Below the pieces are notes generated by a model. That model was not told where the DNA came from. It searched no databases and saw only the letters and a program-made list of their open reading frames with translations. Positions 6,999-7,194 of a stretch of DNA of 7,194 nucleotides are shown here, piece after piece. Position 1 is the first letter of the stretch. The number at the start of each line of letters is the position of its first letter. Both the position numbers and the translations under genes were made by a program. Location: positions 1 to 7,194 of the forward strand of contig DBXL01000210.1 of assembly GCA_002309275.1 (NCBI GenBank). Reading direction: 5' to 3'. This DNA comes from Ruminococcaceae bacterium UBA1213 (GTDB taxonomy: Bacteria; Bacillota; Clostridia; Oscillospirales; Acutalibacteraceae).

Positions 6999-7057
6999 CA
7001 CATTGAAAAAAAAGGCGATTAAACTGTTTTAAAAAATTTATTTAAGGAGAATGAAAA

Positions 7058-7194
7058 ATGAACGAAGATATTATAAAAGCGGATTCATATGACTTTGACA
7101 GGAGGATAGAAAAGGGAATCGTGCTTGCATTTTTCCATGATGAGTTTGATACACACTGCAAGGCATTGGAAAGTATTATGGAAGAAGTGGCAGA
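7058..7194 (+). CDS. Thioredoxin-fold protein with non-CxxC active site, 5' part
   Basis: The first 45 codons of a gene that runs off the right edge. The peptide aligns with the N-terminus of thioredoxin: an amphipathic start (MNEDIIKADSYDFDRRIEK), then a hydrophobic strand GIVLAFF (20-26), then HDEFDTHCKALESIMEEVA (27-45). The canonical W-C-G-P-C-K becomes F30-D31-T32-H33-C34-K35. The nucleophilic first cysteine is therefore Asp and only the second cysteine is kept. The buried Asp of the preceding strand is also hydrophobic here. Normal dithiol/disulfide exchange is unlikely, so a structural, binding or monothiol role is inferred. The start is supported by AAGGAGA (7044-7050) 7 nt upstream. 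The ATG at 7051 opens a frame that stops after 13 codons. Transcription is probably from the promoter near 6913. Confidence 0.75.
   Translation, partial: MNEDIIKADSYDFDRRIEKGIVLAFFHDEFDTHCKALESIMEEVA

Noticed and set aside
7013..7020. GGCGAT-like start of a fluoride riboswitch
   Set aside because: Only a few bases match. The pseudoknot partners and the terminal stem are absent, and the downstream gene is not a fluoride exporter.

Overview
The window looks like a chromosomal segment from a low-to-moderate-GC Gram-positive anaerobe of the Clostridia. A Ruminococcus or Oscillospiraceae relative is my best guess. This rests on AT-rich intergenic regions, consensus sigma-A promoters with 17-bp spacers, AAGGAG-type ribosome binding sites, an NAD-dependent ligase, and the general flavour of the proteins. 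It is inference, not a database match.

Layout. The left half (1-3576) is a minus-strand block. It has ligA (NAD-dependent DNA ligase), then after a 1-nt gap a CLC-family anion transporter whose filter motifs resemble the fluoride-exporting CLC-F clade, then a 97-nt gap filled largely by a heptanucleotide tandem array, then the 5' end of a SIMPL/DUF541-domain gene that runs off the left edge. The ligA promoter sits in a 174-nt divergent intergenic region (3577-3750) that also holds the promoter of the rightward gene at 3751. That gene encodes a 696-residue fusion of two FHA domains, an ABC ATPase domain and an ABCG-type six-helix membrane domain, an architecture like that of mycobacterial Rv1747. 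Its ATPase domain keeps Walker A and B but has lost the standard Q-loop, signature (LSGGQ) and H-loop residues.

A strong A/T-flanked hairpin (5845-5882) lies between this gene and a convergent minus-strand gene for a 315-residue protein with S1 RNA-binding repeats. A second divergent intergenic region (6834-7057) follows, with a good promoter and a possibly structured leader for a rightward thioredoxin-fold gene. That last gene is cut by the right edge and has the CGPC active site replaced by DTHC.

How the genes relate. ligA and the CLC gene are almost certainly one transcript, and the SIMPL gene may be on it too. The other genes look like single transcription units. No mobile elements, tRNA/rRNA genes or CRISPR arrays were seen. 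The points most worth following are the degenerate ATPase domain of the FHA-ABC protein, the CLC-F-like filter, the heptamer array next to a start region, and the thioredoxin-like protein that lacks the nucleophilic cysteine.
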